From JACMJL01 sp963791805 (GTDB lineage: Bacteria > Bacillota > Clostridia > Clostridiales > Clostridiaceae): 64,000 nt of DNA. The translations under genes and the position numbers were made by a program. Numbering within the stretch: position 1 is the stretch's first letter; each line of letters starts with the position of its first letter. The stretch lies in the NCBI GenBank assembly GCA_963791805.1, contig CAWBTU010000006.1, positions 1,302,001 through 1,366,000 on the forward strand, given 5' to 3'. This document shows, piece after piece, positions 63,651-64,000 of this stretch. The notes below the pieces were generated by a model, which saw only the letters and a program-made list of their open reading frames with translations, searched no databases and was not told where the DNA came from.

Positions 63651-63932
63651 AAACTTTTTATCAAAATCCACAATAGATACTCCCAATTCGTTCACAATGA
63701 AATGCTTGTATAAATAATAAATAAGAGGAAATTCAGGATTTATTGCAGCAATATTTCCTTTTTTATCATGAGTTATGGACAAATCGGTATTTTCATATAA
63801 TAATTCTGTAACATCACAAAGTATCACATCAAAGTTATTGTCATTAAGAATATCCCCATATTTATGACAAGCAATGCCCACTGCACCTTCCTCTGGACTT
63901 GGATAATGATAAGTAGCTCCAAATATCTGCAT
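63636..63932 (-). CDS. Hypothetical 98-aa protein
   Basis: No family recognised. Minus-strand frame from ATG 63932: MQIFGATYHYPSPEEGAVGI, VILCDVTELLYENTDLSITHD, PLIYYLYKHFIVNELGVSIV, ending FKKPR. Soluble, no signal or membrane segment. The ribosome site upstream (TTTAAATGC) is weak. Convergent with the phosphoesterase gene. Confidence 0.5.
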   Translation of the reverse strand: MQIFGATYHYPSPEEGAVGIACHKYGDILNDNNFDVILCDVTELLYENTDLSITHDKKGNIAAINPEFPLIYYLYKHFIVNELGVSIVDFDKKFKKPR

Positions 63933-64000
63933 TTAAAGGGTCTAAATTCGTAGATTTGGCACAATTGAGTATTTTCATCAAAAAAAATACAAGGAAAACT

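Overview
The window comes from a low-G+C, endospore-forming Firmicute, most probably Clostridium sensu stricto. The evidence is very A+T-rich DNA, strong AGGAGG-type ribosome binding sites, and a conserved clostridial gene order: (tlyA)-nadK-argR-recN-spoIVB-spo0A, then nudF-spoIIM-xerD-like-punA-pdp-dacF-scpA-scpB-ytfJ-DUF2953-dac. No rRNA, tRNA or CRISPR array was seen.

Layout. 1-5.5 kb: housekeeping and sporulation core, with spoIVB and spo0A both broken by single-base frameshifts. 5.5-14.8 kb: a mosaic accessory island between spo0A and nudF. It holds remnants of an integrase, an HTH replication-type protein, DnaA-N-like and DUF3102 proteins, an internally deleted IS91-type transposase, phage connector/neck genes and a holin, plus intact small genes. 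Among these is a two-gene pair sharing an unusual beta-strand motif (6658-7593). 14.9-24.8 kb: conserved core again (nucleoside salvage, chromosome condensation, sporulation, two D,D-carboxypeptidases); pdp is frameshifted.

24.97-34.47 kb: a ~9.5-kb element. A large serine recombinase lies at one end, and the cargo is a ligand-binding lipoprotein, a 1240-residue hybrid kinase, a GGDEF/HD-GYP response regulator and a 1-Cys peroxiredoxin. It splits an Fe-S/FAD oxidoreductase gene: codons 1-17 are at 24929 and the rest resumes in frame at 34471. The junctions share TGTCCTTG, and the reconstructed attP is a dyad centred on a TG dinucleotide. This resembles the excisable intervening elements that interrupt sporulation genes, and it is the strongest candidate for an undescribed system here.

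34.5-41.1 kb: redox genes. The split reductase is followed by a FAD oxidoreductase; then, behind a sigma-54-type promoter, come a molybdopterin oxidoreductase with an in-frame TAA and a hydrogenase-like Fe-S protein that has lost every H-cluster cysteine. 41-64 kb: single genes and short operons (CBO0543 membrane proteins, an HxlR-GNAT fusion, alpha/beta hydrolases, DJ-1 proteins, a DUF6323/DUF6179 pair, tlp, a Bce-type ABC/two-component operon, PadR/DUF2812, a phosphoesterase), interspersed with many pseudogenes.

A striking general feature is the number of broken genes: at least seven in-frame nonsense codons and about a dozen frameshifts. Substitution-type stops and internal deletions argue for real decay in many cases, but the one-base indels in homopolymers (spoIVB, pdp, part of spo0A) could also be sequencing errors. 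If real, loss of spo0A and spoIVB would make this strain asporogenous.
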